Shown: positions 21,181-31,283 of the stretch, one piece after another
How the letters are laid out: every line of letters begins with the position of its first letter
How positions within the stretch are numbered: the stretch's first letter is position 1
Assembly: GCA_014802105.1 (NCBI GenBank)
Contig: JAAVCX010000009.1
Span: 59,982-123,981, forward strand
Reading direction: 5' to 3'
DNA length: 64,000 nt
From: Bacteroides sp.
GTDB lineage: Bacteria; Bacteroidota; Bacteroidia; Bacteroidales; Muribaculaceae
The notes under the pieces: generated by a model
What the model was told of the DNA's origin: nothing
What the model saw: only the letters and a program-made list of their open reading frames with translations
The model's database searches: none
Position numbers and translations under genes: made by a program

Positions 21181-22317
21181 TCAGGAGATGAATTTCTCGA
21201 AGGTGGACAGGAAGATGTCGGCCTGTTGACGGGTGAGACCGAGGGCGGGGAGCAGACGCACGGTGTGGGCACCCGCTCCGCCTGTGAAGATGTGGCCTTC
21301 GAAGAGCAGACGCTTGCGCAGAGCCGAGGCGTCGCCCTTGATTTCGATGCCTATCATGAGTCCGCGACCGCGTATCTCGACTATTTCGTCACATCGGCCG
21401 GCCATCTCTTTGAGACGTTCGATAAGATATTCGCCTGTCTCGGCGGCATTGGCTACGAGGTGTTCGTCAGCCATGACGTCGAGCACTGCGATGGCGGCGG
21501 CACAGGCCAGATGGTTGCCGCCGAAGGTTGTGCCCAACATACCTTTGACGGGATGTATCTCCGGCGATATGAGCACGGCTCCCATAGGGAAGCCGTTGGC
21601 GATGCCTTTGGCGCAGGTGATGATGTCGGGGCGCACTCCCGAGTGCTGGTGGGCGAAGAAATTGCCGGTGCGTCCGTAGCCCGACTGTATCTCGTCGAGA
21701 ATGAGCAGTGTCCCGGTCTTGTCGCAGATGGTGCGTAGCTGACGCATGAAGTCGTCGTCGACCATGCGTATGCCGGCCACTCCCTGGATGCCTTCGATGA
21801 TGACAGCGGCATACTCCCGGGACTGTAACAGGCGGGTCGCCTCGGCGATGTCGCCAAGCGGGGCGAAGTCGACATTATCGGTGGCGTTGAAGGGACTGCG
21901 TATCTTGGGGTTGTCGGTGACAGCGACAGCGCCCGAGGTGCGACCATGGAAGGCGCGGTCAAAAGCCAGGATGCGGGAGCGGCCTGTGGCAAACGAGGCG
22001 AGTTTCATGGCGTTCTCGTTGGCTTCGGCTCCCGAGTTGCAAAGGAAGAGCGAGTAGCTGGTGTAGCCGCTCTGGCGGCCGAGTTTGTCGGCCAGTTGTT
22101 GCTGAAGGGAATTTTTGACGGAGTTGGAGTAGAACCCGAGTCGGCCTACCTGATCGGCCACGGCCTTGACGTAGCGGGGATGGGCGTGGCCTATGGAAAT
22201 GACTGCGTGACCGCCGTAGAGATCAAGATAGGAGGTGCCGTCGGCGGTGAAGACGTAGGAGCCGTTGCCGCTCACCGGCTCGATGTCATAGAGTGAGTAA
22301 ACGTCAAATAGAGTCAT
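21181..22317 (-). CDS. argD: acyl-ornithine aminotransferase (class III PLP)
   Basis: 'FCNSGAEANENAMKLA', 'LILDEIQSGYGRTGNFFAHQ', 'TTFGGNHLACAAAIAVLD'. Confidence 0.93.
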   Translation of the reverse strand: MTLFDVYSLYDIEPVSGNGSYVFTADGTSYLDLYGGHAVISIGHAHPRYVKAVADQVGRLGFYSNSVKNSLQQQLADKLGRQSGYTSYSLFLCNSGAEANENAMKLASFATGRSRILAFDRAFHGRTSGAVAVTDNPKIRSPFNATDNVDFAPLGDIAEATRLLQSREYAAVIIEGIQGVAGIRMVDDDFMRQLRTICDKTGTLLILDEIQSGYGRTGNFFAHQHSGVRPDIITCAKGIANGFPMGAVLISPEIHPVKGMLGTTFGGNHLACAAAIAVLDVMADEHLVANAAETGEYLIERLKEMAGRCDEIVEIRGRGLMIGIEIKGDASALRKRLLFEGHIFTGGAGAHTVRLLPALGLTRQQADIFLSTFEKFIS

Positions 22318-22374
22318 ATCTGAGAGATGGAGGAGAAAGTTTATTAAGGGGGGATGAATGGCGATTGAAAGTTT

Positions 22375-23337
22375 TCAGAAGGCCGAGGGCTTGAGTGACA
22401 GACCTGTGCGCTCGGGGAGTCCGAACATAAGGTTCATATTGTGGACGGCCTGACCTGAGGCTCCTTTGAGGAGGTTGTCGATGGCACAGAGGATGAGTAG
22501 CTTGTCGCCGTGTTTTTCGAGCGAGATGACACACTTGTTGGTGTTGACTACCTGCTTGAGGTCTACGGGACGCGGTGATACGTGGGTAAACTCGGCGTCG
22601 CGGTAGAAGTCGTCATAAAGCCTGTAGGCTTCCTCGGCCGAGAGATAGGTGGTGAGATCGGCCATCACGAAGATGCCGCGGGCAAAGTCGCCTCGGACGG
22701 GTATGAAGCTGATCGAGGGTTGCTGACCCCCTCCCAGAGCCGCGAGAGTCATGCCGATCTCCTTGAGGTGCTGGTGGGTGAAAGCTTTGTAGACCGAGAT
22801 ATTATTGTTGCGCCAGGAGAAATGGGTGGTGCTTCCGGGTTTCACGCCGGCTCCGGTGGAGCCTGTGATGCCGGTGACGTGGATTTCTCCCTCCAGGCGT
22901 CGGGCCGCCGCAAGGGGAGCCAGCGCGAGCTGGATGGCTGTGGCGAAACATCCGGGGTTGGCAAGCAGGGTGGCGTTGCGGATAGCCTCGCGAGAGACTT
23001 CGGGCAGGCCGTAGACGTAGCCTTCAGACTGATCTCGGTAGTCCTGGGCCAGGTCTATGACCTTGAGCTTTTCGGGACGAGGATTTTCCTCCCAGAATTT
23101 GTGGCTGAAGCCGTGGCCCTGGCAGAGGAAGAGCACGTCGACCGACTCGAGGTCGTAGGTGTCGCTGAAGGTCAGATCGGTCTCGCCGATGAGACCTTCA
23201 TGTATATCGGTGACAGGGGCTCCCGCGTTGCTCGAGGAGTGGACAAATGAGATCTCTACCTCAGGATGGTTGAGAAGTATGCGCAGCAGTTCGCCGGCCG
23301 TGTAGCCGGCGCCGCCTATAATTCCGGCTTTTATCAT
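22375..23337 (-). CDS. argC: N-acetyl-gamma-glutamyl-phosphate reductase
   Basis: 'IIGGAGYTAGELLRIL', 'LANPGCFATAIQLALAPL', 'HLKEI' region. Confidence 0.95.
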   Translation of the reverse strand: MIKAGIIGGAGYTAGELLRILLNHPEVEISFVHSSSNAGAPVTDIHEGLIGETDLTFSDTYDLESVDVLFLCQGHGFSHKFWEENPRPEKLKVIDLAQDYRDQSEGYVYGLPEVSREAIRNATLLANPGCFATAIQLALAPLAAARRLEGEIHVTGITGSTGAGVKPGSTTHFSWRNNNISVYKAFTHQHLKEIGMTLAALGGGQQPSISFIPVRGDFARGIFVMADLTTYLSAEEAYRLYDDFYRDAEFTHVSPRPVDLKQVVNTNKCVISLEKHGDKLLILCAIDNLLKGASGQAVHNMNLMFGLPERTGLSLKPSAF

Positions 23338-23341
23338 GGTG

Positions 23342-24547
23342 TCACTCTTCCTTGCCGTTGCGCTTCTGCACGTTGTGATAGATTTTCATCTGGTTGCCGA
23401 GTATCTTGGTGAAGCCCTTGACGTCGTCGGCGCTCCAGGCCTTGTTGACCTCGCCATATTCGCCAAAATCGGTCTTCATCAGATCGAATGGAGAGTCAAC
23501 TCCTACCAGGGTGTAGCCCAGTGGACGCAGTGTGATCTCGACTGCGCCGCTGACGTTGCGCTGGGAGTTTTCGAGAAATTTCTCCATGTCGCGCATGACC
23601 GGCTCGAGATACTGTGACTCGTGGAGGAACATGCCATACCAGGTGCCTATCTGATCCTTCCAGTACTGCTGCCACTTGGTGAGGGTGTGTTTCTCGAGCA
23701 TCTTATGGGCAGCGATGATGAGCATGGGGCCTGCGGCCTCGAAGCCTACACGTCCCTTGATGCCGATGATGGTGTCGCCGATGTGCATGTCGCGGCCTAT
23801 GCCGTAACGTGAGCCGAGACGCTCCACCTCGCGTATGGCATCGACGCGATTGTCGTAATGCTTGCCGTTGACGGCTACTACTTCGCCTTTATCAAATGTG
23901 AGGGTGAGTTTCTCCTCGCCCTGCTCGGTGACTTGTGAGGGATAGGCGCTGTCGGGGAGAGTCTGCTCGGAGTGGAGAGTCTCTTTTCCACCTATCGAAG
24001 TGCCCCAGAGACCTTTGTTGATCGAGTATTCCATCTTCTTGTAGTCAGCGTCGATGCCGTGGGAGCGCAGGTAGTCGATCTCATATTCGCGGGTGAGGGT
24101 CATGTCGCGTGTCGGGGTGATGATCTCTATCTCGGGAGCGAGAATCTGGAAAGTGAGGTCGAAACGCACCTGGTCGTTACCGGCACCTGTGGAGCCGTGT
24201 GCCACGGCGTCGGCTCCGATCTTCTTGGCATATTCGATAATGGCTATTGCCTGGAAGATGCGCTCGGAGGAGACGGAGATGGGGTAGGTGCCGTTGCGGA
24301 GCACATTGCCGGCTATCATGTAGCGTATGCTCTTGTCGTAATAGTCGCCGGTGATGTCGAGTGAGGCGTGGGATGCGGCTCCCAGAGCCAGGGCGCGTTG
24401 CTCGATACGCTCGAGATCCTCGGGGGTGAAACCGCCTGTATTGGCCAGCGCGGTGTGTACTTCATAACCCAGGTCTTCCGAGAGATACTTGGCGGCAAAA
24501 GAGGTGTCGAGGCCGCCGCTGAAGGCGAGAACTACTTTTTTCTTCAT
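23342..24547 (-). CDS. argG: argininosuccinate synthase
   Basis: 'KKKVVLAFSGGLDTSFAAKYL', 'AHGSTGAGNDQVRFD'. Confidence 0.96.
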   Translation of the reverse strand: MKKKVVLAFSGGLDTSFAAKYLSEDLGYEVHTALANTGGFTPEDLERIEQRALALGAASHASLDITGDYYDKSIRYMIAGNVLRNGTYPISVSSERIFQAIAIIEYAKKIGADAVAHGSTGAGNDQVRFDLTFQILAPEIEIITPTRDMTLTREYEIDYLRSHGIDADYKKMEYSINKGLWGTSIGGKETLHSEQTLPDSAYPSQVTEQGEEKLTLTFDKGEVVAVNGKHYDNRVDAIREVERLGSRYGIGRDMHIGDTIIGIKGRVGFEAAGPMLIIAAHKMLEKHTLTKWQQYWKDQIGTWYGMFLHESQYLEPVMRDMEKFLENSQRNVSGAVEITLRPLGYTLVGVDSPFDLMKTDFGEYGEVNKAWSADDVKGFTKILGNQMKIYHNVQKRNGKEE

Positions 24548-24628
24548 AATATAATAGGTGGAGATGGAGTGTTTAACTTAAATAGAGATAGATTTGGGAG
24601 AGAGTTTGAGTGGGGGGTACGTGGCAGG

Positions 24629-25243
24629 TCAGTGCTTGAATATCTTTGCAAGACGGTTGCGCAGCCACATGAAGTAGGGGCGGCTCTTGGAGGGGCGCTC
24701 GAGTTTGGCCTTGGGATCGTAGAGCATGCCGGTACACAGACACATGCGACGGTTGTTGCGCTGGAGAATGTCATAGTTGACACACCCCTTGCATCCGGCC
24801 CAGAACTCCTCGTCGTCGGTGAGCTCCGAGAATGTCACGGGTTTGTAGCCCATCTGGGAGTTGAGCTTCATCACCGGGAGCGAGGTGGTGATGGAAAAAA
24901 TCTTGGCAAAGGGGAAGCGCAGACGTGCCAGTTCGAAAGTCTTGGCCTTGATACGTGCAGCCAGGCCCAATCGTCGGAACTCAGGATCAACTATGAGGCC
25001 CGAAGTGGCCACATAATCACCATGTTCCCAGCTCTCGATATAGCTGAAACCTATCAGCCTGTCATCGCAGAGCGCTACAACGGCCTTACCGCCCTTGATC
25101 TTCTGGGCGATATACTCGGGCGAGCGTCGGGCTATTCCCGTGCCTCGCTGCAGTGCCGATTCGTAGATGAGGTTGACTATCTGCTCAGCATACTTGCAAT
25201 GCTCTTCTTCAGCAAATATCACCTTGATCTGATCGTTGTTCAT
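24629..25243 (-). CDS. GNAT family N-acyltransferase heading the arg operon
   Basis: 'SGLIVDPEFRRLGLAARIKAKTFELA' acyl-CoA loop; C-terminal CKGC...CLC cluster. Confidence 0.85.
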   Translation of the reverse strand: MNNDQIKVIFAEEEHCKYAEQIVNLIYESALQRGTGIARRSPEYIAQKIKGGKAVVALCDDRLIGFSYIESWEHGDYVATSGLIVDPEFRRLGLAARIKAKTFELARLRFPFAKIFSITTSLPVMKLNSQMGYKPVTFSELTDDEEFWAGCKGCVNYDILQRNNRRMCLCTGMLYDPKAKLERPSKSRPYFMWLRNRLAKIFKH

Positions 25244-25589
25244 CTGCCTGTTTTCAAAAAAATGTCGAGATCTCTCAGCCTTGACTGTGCGAAAAGCCAG
25301 GTCGGCGAGTATCTCTTGGAAATTGGTTAAGTTTATTTTTTAGAAAATATTTTGCAAATATACATATTTTCTGACAACTTTATGATATTTCTGAAATTTT
25401 TCTGTCGTTTTACTTTTTGAAAACACTATTTAGAAACATTTTTGCCGTTGCAACCCAGAGTTGTCCCGGCGAGTCGCCGGATGCCATTATCCGAAGAATG
25501 AGATATTAAAAATCCATGCAACGCCTCAAAGAGTCACGACTTCAGTTCAAGCATCATCCCGTCGTAGATGTTAAATTTTTCAGTGTAAG

Positions 25590-25620
25590 TTGATTCAGTG
25601 AACGAAAATGACTAACTTTG
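25590..25620 (+). promoter_or_regulatory. Bacteroidetes-type promoter (TTG-N20-TAACTTTG)
   Basis: TTG 25590-25592 and TAACTTTG 25613-25620, upstream of ATG 25651. Confidence 0.7.
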
Positions 25621-25650
25621 CGTTGCCTAATTAAAGGCATTAAGAAACAG

Positions 25651-25812
25651 ATGAATATGAAACCCATAAAGAAACCATTTGCAAAGAGTGCGCAGAAGCC
25701 GCAATGTGTTTCTGTGAATAAATCGCGTTCTAATAAAATTCAGATTACTTTAGTTTCTGAAAAGGAACGTGATATATACCGTGTTCCCTCGTACGGATAT
25801 ATTTTGCCGTGA
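25651..25812 (+). CDS. small basic protein of unknown function (53 aa)
   Basis: ATG 25651: MNMKPIKKPFAKSAQKPQCVSVNKSRSNKIQITLVSEKERDIYRVPSYGYILP; stop overlaps the start of the next ORF (GTGA). Confidence 0.6.
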   Translation: MNMKPIKKPFAKSAQKPQCVSVNKSRSNKIQITLVSEKERDIYRVPSYGYILP

Positions 25813-26360
25813 GCGGATTTATAAGGCATTATAAAGCATCATTCATAATGCGGAGCAAGGACCCATCTACGCTTCGCATTATTGATTTATGGGGATTCAA
25901 GTCTACAAAGAGTAATAAGCGTTATATTGTTGAGGTTGAGAAATTCTCAAGTCATTTTCTCGGACTAAAATTCTATTGGAAAGGAGTTGCTGAGAGTAAA
26001 GAGCGTTATTCGCTTTTAACTAATGATTATGAGCCTCGCACAATAGTAATGTCGTGTGTTCATATAATGTTGGAATATTTCAAAAAGGATGGTTGTGCCT
26101 CATTTGGATTTGTTGCTGCAAACGATATAATTCAATCAAACGAAACACCACATCCCAATAAGCGATTCCGTTTTTATCGCAGAATGATGCTTTCTATTTT
26201 TGGCACAGAAACATTTGCACAAGGCTACGATATTAAAAATTCGATATACCTACTCATAAATAAACGGATGTTGCAAAAAGGCAGTGTATCTGTAAGTCAG
26301 ATAGAGATTGAAATATCAAAGTTATACGAAGGTGAATATTCGTTAGTGTTAGAGCCGTAA
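25809..26360 (+). CDS. hypothetical protein (Bacteroidetes family with 'NKRYIVEVE...KFY...YSLLTN...ASFGFV.A.....KRFRFYR')
   Basis: 183 aa, low-GC, GTG start or downstream ATG; promoter and short ORF upstream. Confidence 0.65.
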   Translation: MSGFIRHYKASFIMRSKDPSTLRIIDLWGFKSTKSNKRYIVEVEKFSSHFLGLKFYWKGVAESKERYSLLTNDYEPRTIVMSCVHIMLEYFKKDGCASFGFVAANDIIQSNETPHPNKRFRFYRRMMLSIFGTETFAQGYDIKNSIYLLINKRMLQKGSVSVSQIEIEISKLYEGEYSLVLEP

Positions 26361-26473
26361 GGTTGATGGAATAGCCCTTTGCTTTTTCTTATAATGTGTT
26401 GAAAGTTGCTTATCTGGTGCTTATTGGCAAAATAAAAATAGCTGATAATCAAATGATTAACAGCTATTTAGGG

Positions 26474-26554
26474 TGCCCAAGACAGGACTCGAACCTGCAC
26501 GTCTCTCAACACTCGCACCTGAAACGAGCGCGTCTACCATTCCGCCACTTGGGC
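26474..26554 (-). tRNA. tRNA-Leu (anticodon CAG)
   Basis: Minus strand GCCCAAGTGGCGGAATGGTAGACGCGCTCGTTTCAGGTGCGAG...GGTTCGAGTCCTGTCTTGGGCA; acceptor GCCCAAG/CTTGGGC, loop TTCAGGT. Confidence 0.93.
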
Positions 26555-26741
26555 TATTTGCGTTGCAAAGGTAAGATGTTTATTTCAATTATGCAAGTAT
26601 TATAGGCGGTTTTTCTTTAGGTTTAATAGTAAATCCGTATAGATCAATATTTTGGCGGGCTTTTGGAGCCGTTTTATATTAGGAGGTTGTTATTAAACAT
26701 TCTCTTAAGGACTATTTGGCCGATATGACTGAAACATTTAT

Positions 26742-26817
26742 GGACATGGCGCGCCACGCTTGATGTGCAATTGCCAGATTTTCAGTACTGACATTGCTGA
26801 CGTGGTGCGCCATGTCC
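26742..26817. repeat. 17-bp inverted repeat (one G-T wobble), 42-nt loop; palindromic element copy B
   Basis: GGACATGGCGCGCCACG ... CGTGGTGCGCCATGTCC; downstream of ftsH. Confidence 0.8.
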
Positions 26818-26853
26818 TTGCTTTGATGTTACGAAGTATAACTTTTTGATTTA

Positions 26854-28992
26854 TTATGCGCCTTTGTAGGGGGGAGGAACGGGTGTGCTGTCGTCGGGAG
26901 CATTTTTGCTTTCTGTCCCGGGAGTGGTTTCAGACTCTTTTTTGTCGTCGGCCCGGGTGACTTCGGTGTAATCGGTAAACTCGCTGCTCTCGGTGGTGGT
27001 GTCGCTGCCCGACTGATCTGTTGAGTCCTGGGCTTTTTTCTGACGTTCGGCATCACGCTGAGCCTGGAGTCTCATGATCTCCTCGGTGCGTGAAGCCCAG
27101 GGGCGTTCGCCGAATATCTCGCGCAGGTCGTCGGAATACATCACTTCTTTCTTGAGGAGAGTCTCAGAGAGGCGACGGTGGCCCTCGAGATGTTCAGTGA
27201 TGATTGCTTTGGCGCGCTCATACTGCTCGTTGATAATGCGCGAGACTTCCTGGTCGATCTCCTTGGCTCGTTCACCGCCATAGGGCTTGGAGAAACCGTA
27301 GCTCTGACCGGTGGAGTCGTAGTAGCAGACATTGGGTATCTTCTCGCTCATGCCGTAATATACTACGATGGCGTAGGCCATCTTGGTCACTTTCTCGAGG
27401 TCGTTGAGGGCACCGGTAGAGACCTCGCCAAGGGCGATCTCCTCGGCGGCACGGCCACCCAGAGTCATGCACATCTGGTCGAGCAGGGCTTGCAGGGGAG
27501 TGATCTGCCGCTCTTCGGGCATATACCATGCGGCACCGAGGGCTTGCCCGCGGGGCACGATAGAGACTTTGACCATCTCAGAGGAGTATTTCAGGAACCA
27601 GGAGACGGTGGCATGGCCGGCCTCGTGGATGGAGATAGCACGCTTTTCCTCATCGGTGATCACTTTGGAGGAGTGTTCCAGACCACCGATGATACGGTCG
27701 ATCGCGGCCATGAAACTGTCGCGGTCGACAGTGGTCTTATTGTTGCGTGCAGCTATCAGAGCGGCCTCATTGCACACGTTGGCTATGTCGGCTCCAGAAA
27801 ATCCGGCTGTCTGGCGAGCCATGACCTCGACGTCGACCGAGTCGTCTTTTCTAATGTTGCGCAGGTGGACGTTGAAGATCTCGATGCGGTCTTTGAGCTC
27901 GGGCAGATCGACGTTGATCTGACGGTCGAAGCGACCGGCTCGCAGCAGGGCTTTGTCGAGGATGTCGGCGCGGTTGGTAGCGGCCAGGATGATCACACCG
28001 CTGTTGGTGCCGAAGCCGTCCATCTCGGTGAGCAGTTGGTTGAGGGTGTTTTCGCGCTCGTCATTGGCTCCCATATTGGGATTTTTGCCACGGGCACGGC
28101 CTACGGCATCGATCTCGTCGATAAACACAATGCAGGGGGCTTTCTCTTTGGCCTGTCGGAAAAGGTCGCGCACACGCGAGGCACCGACGCCTACAAACAT
28201 CTCTACAAAGTCTGATCCCGACATGGAGAAGAAAGGCACGTTGGCCTCGCCGGCCACGGCCTTGGCGAGAAGGGTCTTACCTGTACCGGGAGGGCCCACA
28301 AGGAGAGCGCCTTTGGGTATCTTGGCACCCAGATCGGTGTAACGCTGGGGATTACGCAGAAACTCCACGATCTCGCGTATCTCGGTCTTGGGCTCAGTGA
28401 GACCGGCCACATCCTTGAAAGTGACGTTGGTAGCCTCACCTTTTTCGAAGACTTTTGCTTTGGATTTGCCGACGTTGAAGACTCCGCCCGGGCCACCACT
28501 GCCGCCTGCCGATCCCGACATGCGTTTCATCATGAACACCCAGAAGAGTACAAGCAGCAGTATGGGGCCGAAAGTCCAGATTATGCCCGAGTAGTCGGAT
28601 GCTTTCTCGTAATTGACTTCACCCTTGAAGACCCCCTCGGCGCGCCATGCGTCGATCTGGTCTTTCATTTTGTCGGCCGAAGGGATGTCGGTCGAGATGT
28701 AGAGGCGAGATGTTTTGGCGGGATCGATCTTGCGGTCTTTGAGTATCACTCGAGCCAGCGAATCGCCTACGACAGCCTCGGCACGGTTGGTGTTGGTGTA
28801 GACGGTGATCTTCTCGACATCTCCCGTGCCTACATACTCCTCGAATTTCGAGTAGCTGACATCCTGGGTCGAGGTGGTGTCATCGAGCCACAGCATGCCC
28901 AGCAGGAAGGCTATGATGATGGCATAGACCCAGTAGATGCTGAGCCCGAAGTAATTTTTAGATTTATTGTTGTTGGGGGATTTTGCTGACAT
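26854..28992 (-). CDS. ftsH: ATP-dependent zinc metalloprotease FtsH
   Basis: [49 protein letters not shown]. Confidence 0.97.
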   Translation of the reverse strand: MSAKSPNNNKSKNYFGLSIYWVYAIIIAFLLGMLWLDDTTSTQDVSYSKFEEYVGTGDVEKITVYTNTNRAEAVVGDSLARVILKDRKIDPAKTSRLYISTDIPSADKMKDQIDAWRAEGVFKGEVNYEKASDYSGIIWTFGPILLLVLFWVFMMKRMSGSAGGSGGPGGVFNVGKSKAKVFEKGEATNVTFKDVAGLTEPKTEIREIVEFLRNPQRYTDLGAKIPKGALLVGPPGTGKTLLAKAVAGEANVPFFSMSGSDFVEMFVGVGASRVRDLFRQAKEKAPCIVFIDEIDAVGRARGKNPNMGANDERENTLNQLLTEMDGFGTNSGVIILAATNRADILDKALLRAGRFDRQINVDLPELKDRIEIFNVHLRNIRKDDSVDVEVMARQTAGFSGADIANVCNEAALIAARNNKTTVDRDSFMAAIDRIIGGLEHSSKVITDEEKRAISIHEAGHATVSWFLKYSSEMVKVSIVPRGQALGAAWYMPEERQITPLQALLDQMCMTLGGRAAEEIALGEVSTGALNDLEKVTKMAYAIVVYYGMSEKIPNVCYYDSTGQSYGFSKPYGGERAKEIDQEVSRIINEQYERAKAIITEHLEGHRRLSETLLKKEVMYSDDLREIFGERPWASRTEEIMRLQAQRDAERQKKAQDSTDQSGSDTTTESSEFTDYTEVTRADDKKESETTPGTESKNAPDDSTPVPPPYKGA

Positions 28993-29058
28993 CGGTAGTC
29001 GTTGTGAGAGGAATATGTGGTGTAGAGTTGGTTGTTATTGCCGGCTGTCGACAGGACT

Positions 29059-29421
29059 TCAGTCCAGATCGGGTACCTGAGTGATCACTGCGTCGCTCCA
29101 GAGTCCCTCCAGATCATAGAGGCGGCGGGTCTCGGGGAGGAAGACGTGGACCAGAGTGTCGTCATAGTCGATCACTATCCATTGGGAATTGGTGTATCCG
29201 TCGTAGTTGTAGGGCTTGACGTGGACTTTGTCAAAGAGTGATTCCCTGACACTGTCGGCCACGGCTGCCACATGCTGGGACGAGGTGCCTTCACAGATGA
29301 CGAAGCGCGAGGCTGCGGCGCTCTCGATGGAGCTGAGGTCTACGATGGTGATATTCTTGCCTTTTCGGTCCTGAATTCCCTCGATGATGAGAGGCAGGAG
29401 GTCGGTAACGGTTTCAGTCAT
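29059..29421 (-). CDS. rsfS: ribosome silencing factor RsfS
   Basis: 'RFVICEGTSSQHVAAVADSV', 'WIVIDYDDTLVHVFLPETRRLYDLEGLW'. Confidence 0.93.
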   Translation of the reverse strand: MTETVTDLLPLIIEGIQDRKGKNITIVDLSSIESAAASRFVICEGTSSQHVAAVADSVRESLFDKVHVKPYNYDGYTNSQWIVIDYDDTLVHVFLPETRRLYDLEGLWSDAVITQVPDLD

Positions 29422-29559
29422 GAATTTCTAAAATGGGAGATGGTTGCGGAATATATCCGATACAAAAGTAAGCATTATGTGTCAATCGGCGAAGCGAGGA
29501 GCGGCCTTTTTGCTCCCGTTCAACCTTATTAACACTCGGGGGAGTAGAAAGGTTGAGGC

Positions 29560-30213
29560 TCAGCCGATCTCTACCGAGGTGCCGTCGATGGCACCGAGCC
29601 TACCGGCTATCTCATCTTTCAGATCGAGCGGCAGGCTCAGGGTGATGGCACATGTGTTGTCAAAATCCTGTGACGAGATCCTGACGTTGTCGTCGGCCGG
29701 ATAGCTCTTGATCAGACGCATCACATCGTTCATGGACATATAGGGGAATGTCAGCGACAGGGAGGAGAGTTCGCGGCCTTCGACGATGCCGGCATCGTCG
29801 AGAGCTTCTCGGGCGGCTTGCCGGTAGGCGGCTATCAGGCCGGGGGTGCCGAGCTTGATGCCGCCGAAATATCTCACTACTATGACCACGACGTTGGTGA
29901 GCCCCAGGGAGTTGATCTGTCCCAGAATCGGTTTTCCGGCTGTGCCAGAGGGCTCGCCATTGTCGCTGGAGAGATAGGTGAGGCGGTCGGCACCGATCAT
30001 ATAGGCCCAGCAGACGTGGCGCGCGTCGTGATACTCGTTGGTGTAGAGCGCTATATACTCTTTGGCCTCCTCGGCCGAGGCGACCGGGAGGGCAAAGGAC
30101 AGGAAGCGGCTCATCTTTTCGCGGACTATGGCCTGACCCTGACGTGGTATGGTGAAAAAGCGTGCCAGTGTGACGGGATCAGATAATGAGCATCGAGTCG
30201 CCGTAGACGCCAA
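29560..30213 (-). CDS. YigZ/IMPACT family protein (start uncertain)
   Basis: '[19 protein letters not shown]', '[19 protein letters not shown]'. Confidence 0.88.
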   Translation of the reverse strand: MASTATRCSLSDPVTLARFFTIPRQGQAIVREKMSRFLSFALPVASAEEAKEYIALYTNEYHDARHVCWAYMIGADRLTYLSSDNGEPSGTAGKPILGQINSLGLTNVVVIVVRYFGGIKLGTPGLIAAYRQAAREALDDAGIVEGRELSSLSLTFPYMSMNDVMRLIKSYPADDNVRISSQDFDNTCAITLSLPLDLKDEIAGRLGAIDGTSVEIG

Positions 30214-31228
30214 ACTTATATCCCTCCTTGACAGCCTTGCGGTAGGCTTCCATTACGAGGTCATATCCGCCGAAGGCTGCTACCATCATGAGCATGGTAG
30301 AGTAGGGGAGGTGGAAGTTGGAGATAAGTGCGTCGGTGACGGTGAAATCGTAGGGGGGGAAGATGAATTTATTGGTCCAACCTGTGTAGGTCTTCATGTG
30401 TCCACCCATGCTGACGGCGCTGGCTATGCCGCGGAGCACCTGTGTGCCTACGGCGCAGACTCTGTGGCCGGCGTCCTTGGTGGCGTTGACCTTATCGACG
30501 AGTTCCTGGTCGGCTACCATTTCCTCGGAGTCCATGCGGTGTTTGGTGAGGTCTTCGACATCGATCTCCCGATAGTTGCCCAGGCCGCTGTGGATGGTTA
30601 TGAAAGCCTGACCTACACCCTTGATTTCAAGGCGCTTGAGGATTTCGCGTGAGAAGTGCAGACCGGCACCTGAGGCTACTACTGCACCCTCGTGGCGCGC
30701 ATAGATAGTCTGGTAGCGCTCCGAGTCTTCGGGGGTCGACTCACGCTTGATGTAGGCGGGCAGAGGGGTGGAGCCCAGGCGATAGAGCTCGTTTTTGAAC
30801 TCGTCGTGAGGGCCATCGTAGAGGAACCGGAGAGTGCGACCGCGCGAGGTGGTGTTGTCGATCACCTCGGCCACCATCGAGTCGTCGTCGCCAAAGTAGA
30901 GCTTGTTGCCGATGCGTATCTTGCGGGCGGGTTCGACCAGAACGTCCCAAAGCTTGTTTTCCTCGCTGAGTTCGCGCAGCAGGAACACTTCGATGCGGGC
31001 GCCGGTCTTCTCCTTGTTGCCATAGAGGAGAGCGGGAAATACCTTGGAGTCGTTGTAGACCATGAGGTCACCGTCGTCGAAGTAATTGATTATCTCCCTG
31101 AACTCGTGATTTTCTATACTGCCGTCCTTGCGGTTAACCACCATCAGGCGAGCGTCGTCGCGCTCCTCCGAGGGGGACTGTGCTATCAGCTCTTCGGGCA
31201 GGCGGTATTTGAATTGTGAAAGTTTCAT
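30179..31228 (-). CDS. queA: tRNA preQ1(34) S-adenosylmethionine ribosyltransferase-isomerase
   Basis: '[31 protein letters not shown]', '[12 protein letters not shown]', '[18 protein letters not shown]'. Confidence 0.95.
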   Translation of the reverse strand: MKLSQFKYRLPEELIAQSPSEERDDARLMVVNRKDGSIENHEFREIINYFDDGDLMVYNDSKVFPALLYGNKEKTGARIEVFLLRELSEENKLWDVLVEPARKIRIGNKLYFGDDDSMVAEVIDNTTSRGRTLRFLYDGPHDEFKNELYRLGSTPLPAYIKRESTPEDSERYQTIYARHEGAVVASGAGLHFSREILKRLEIKGVGQAFITIHSGLGNYREIDVEDLTKHRMDSEEMVADQELVDKVNATKDAGHRVCAVGTQVLRGIASAVSMGGHMKTYTGWTNKFIFPPYDFTVTDALISNFHLPYSTMLMMVAAFGGYDLVMEAYRKAVKEGYKFGVYGDSMLII

Positions 31229-31283
31229 CCTCTTTTATTTCTGTGAAAATTTATTAGCTGTTGAAGTTGTGAAGCCGTGACGC

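Noticed and set aside
26360-26554. tRNA-Leu as an integration site for the 25.6-26.4 kb unit
   Set aside because: No integrase and no duplicated tRNA 3' end (cccaagacagg...) seen on the far side, so island integration is not supported by the sequence.
27178-28215. 345-aa plus-strand ORF antisense to ftsH
   Set aside because: Shadow ORF of a GC-rich, strongly conserved gene; no protein-like motifs.
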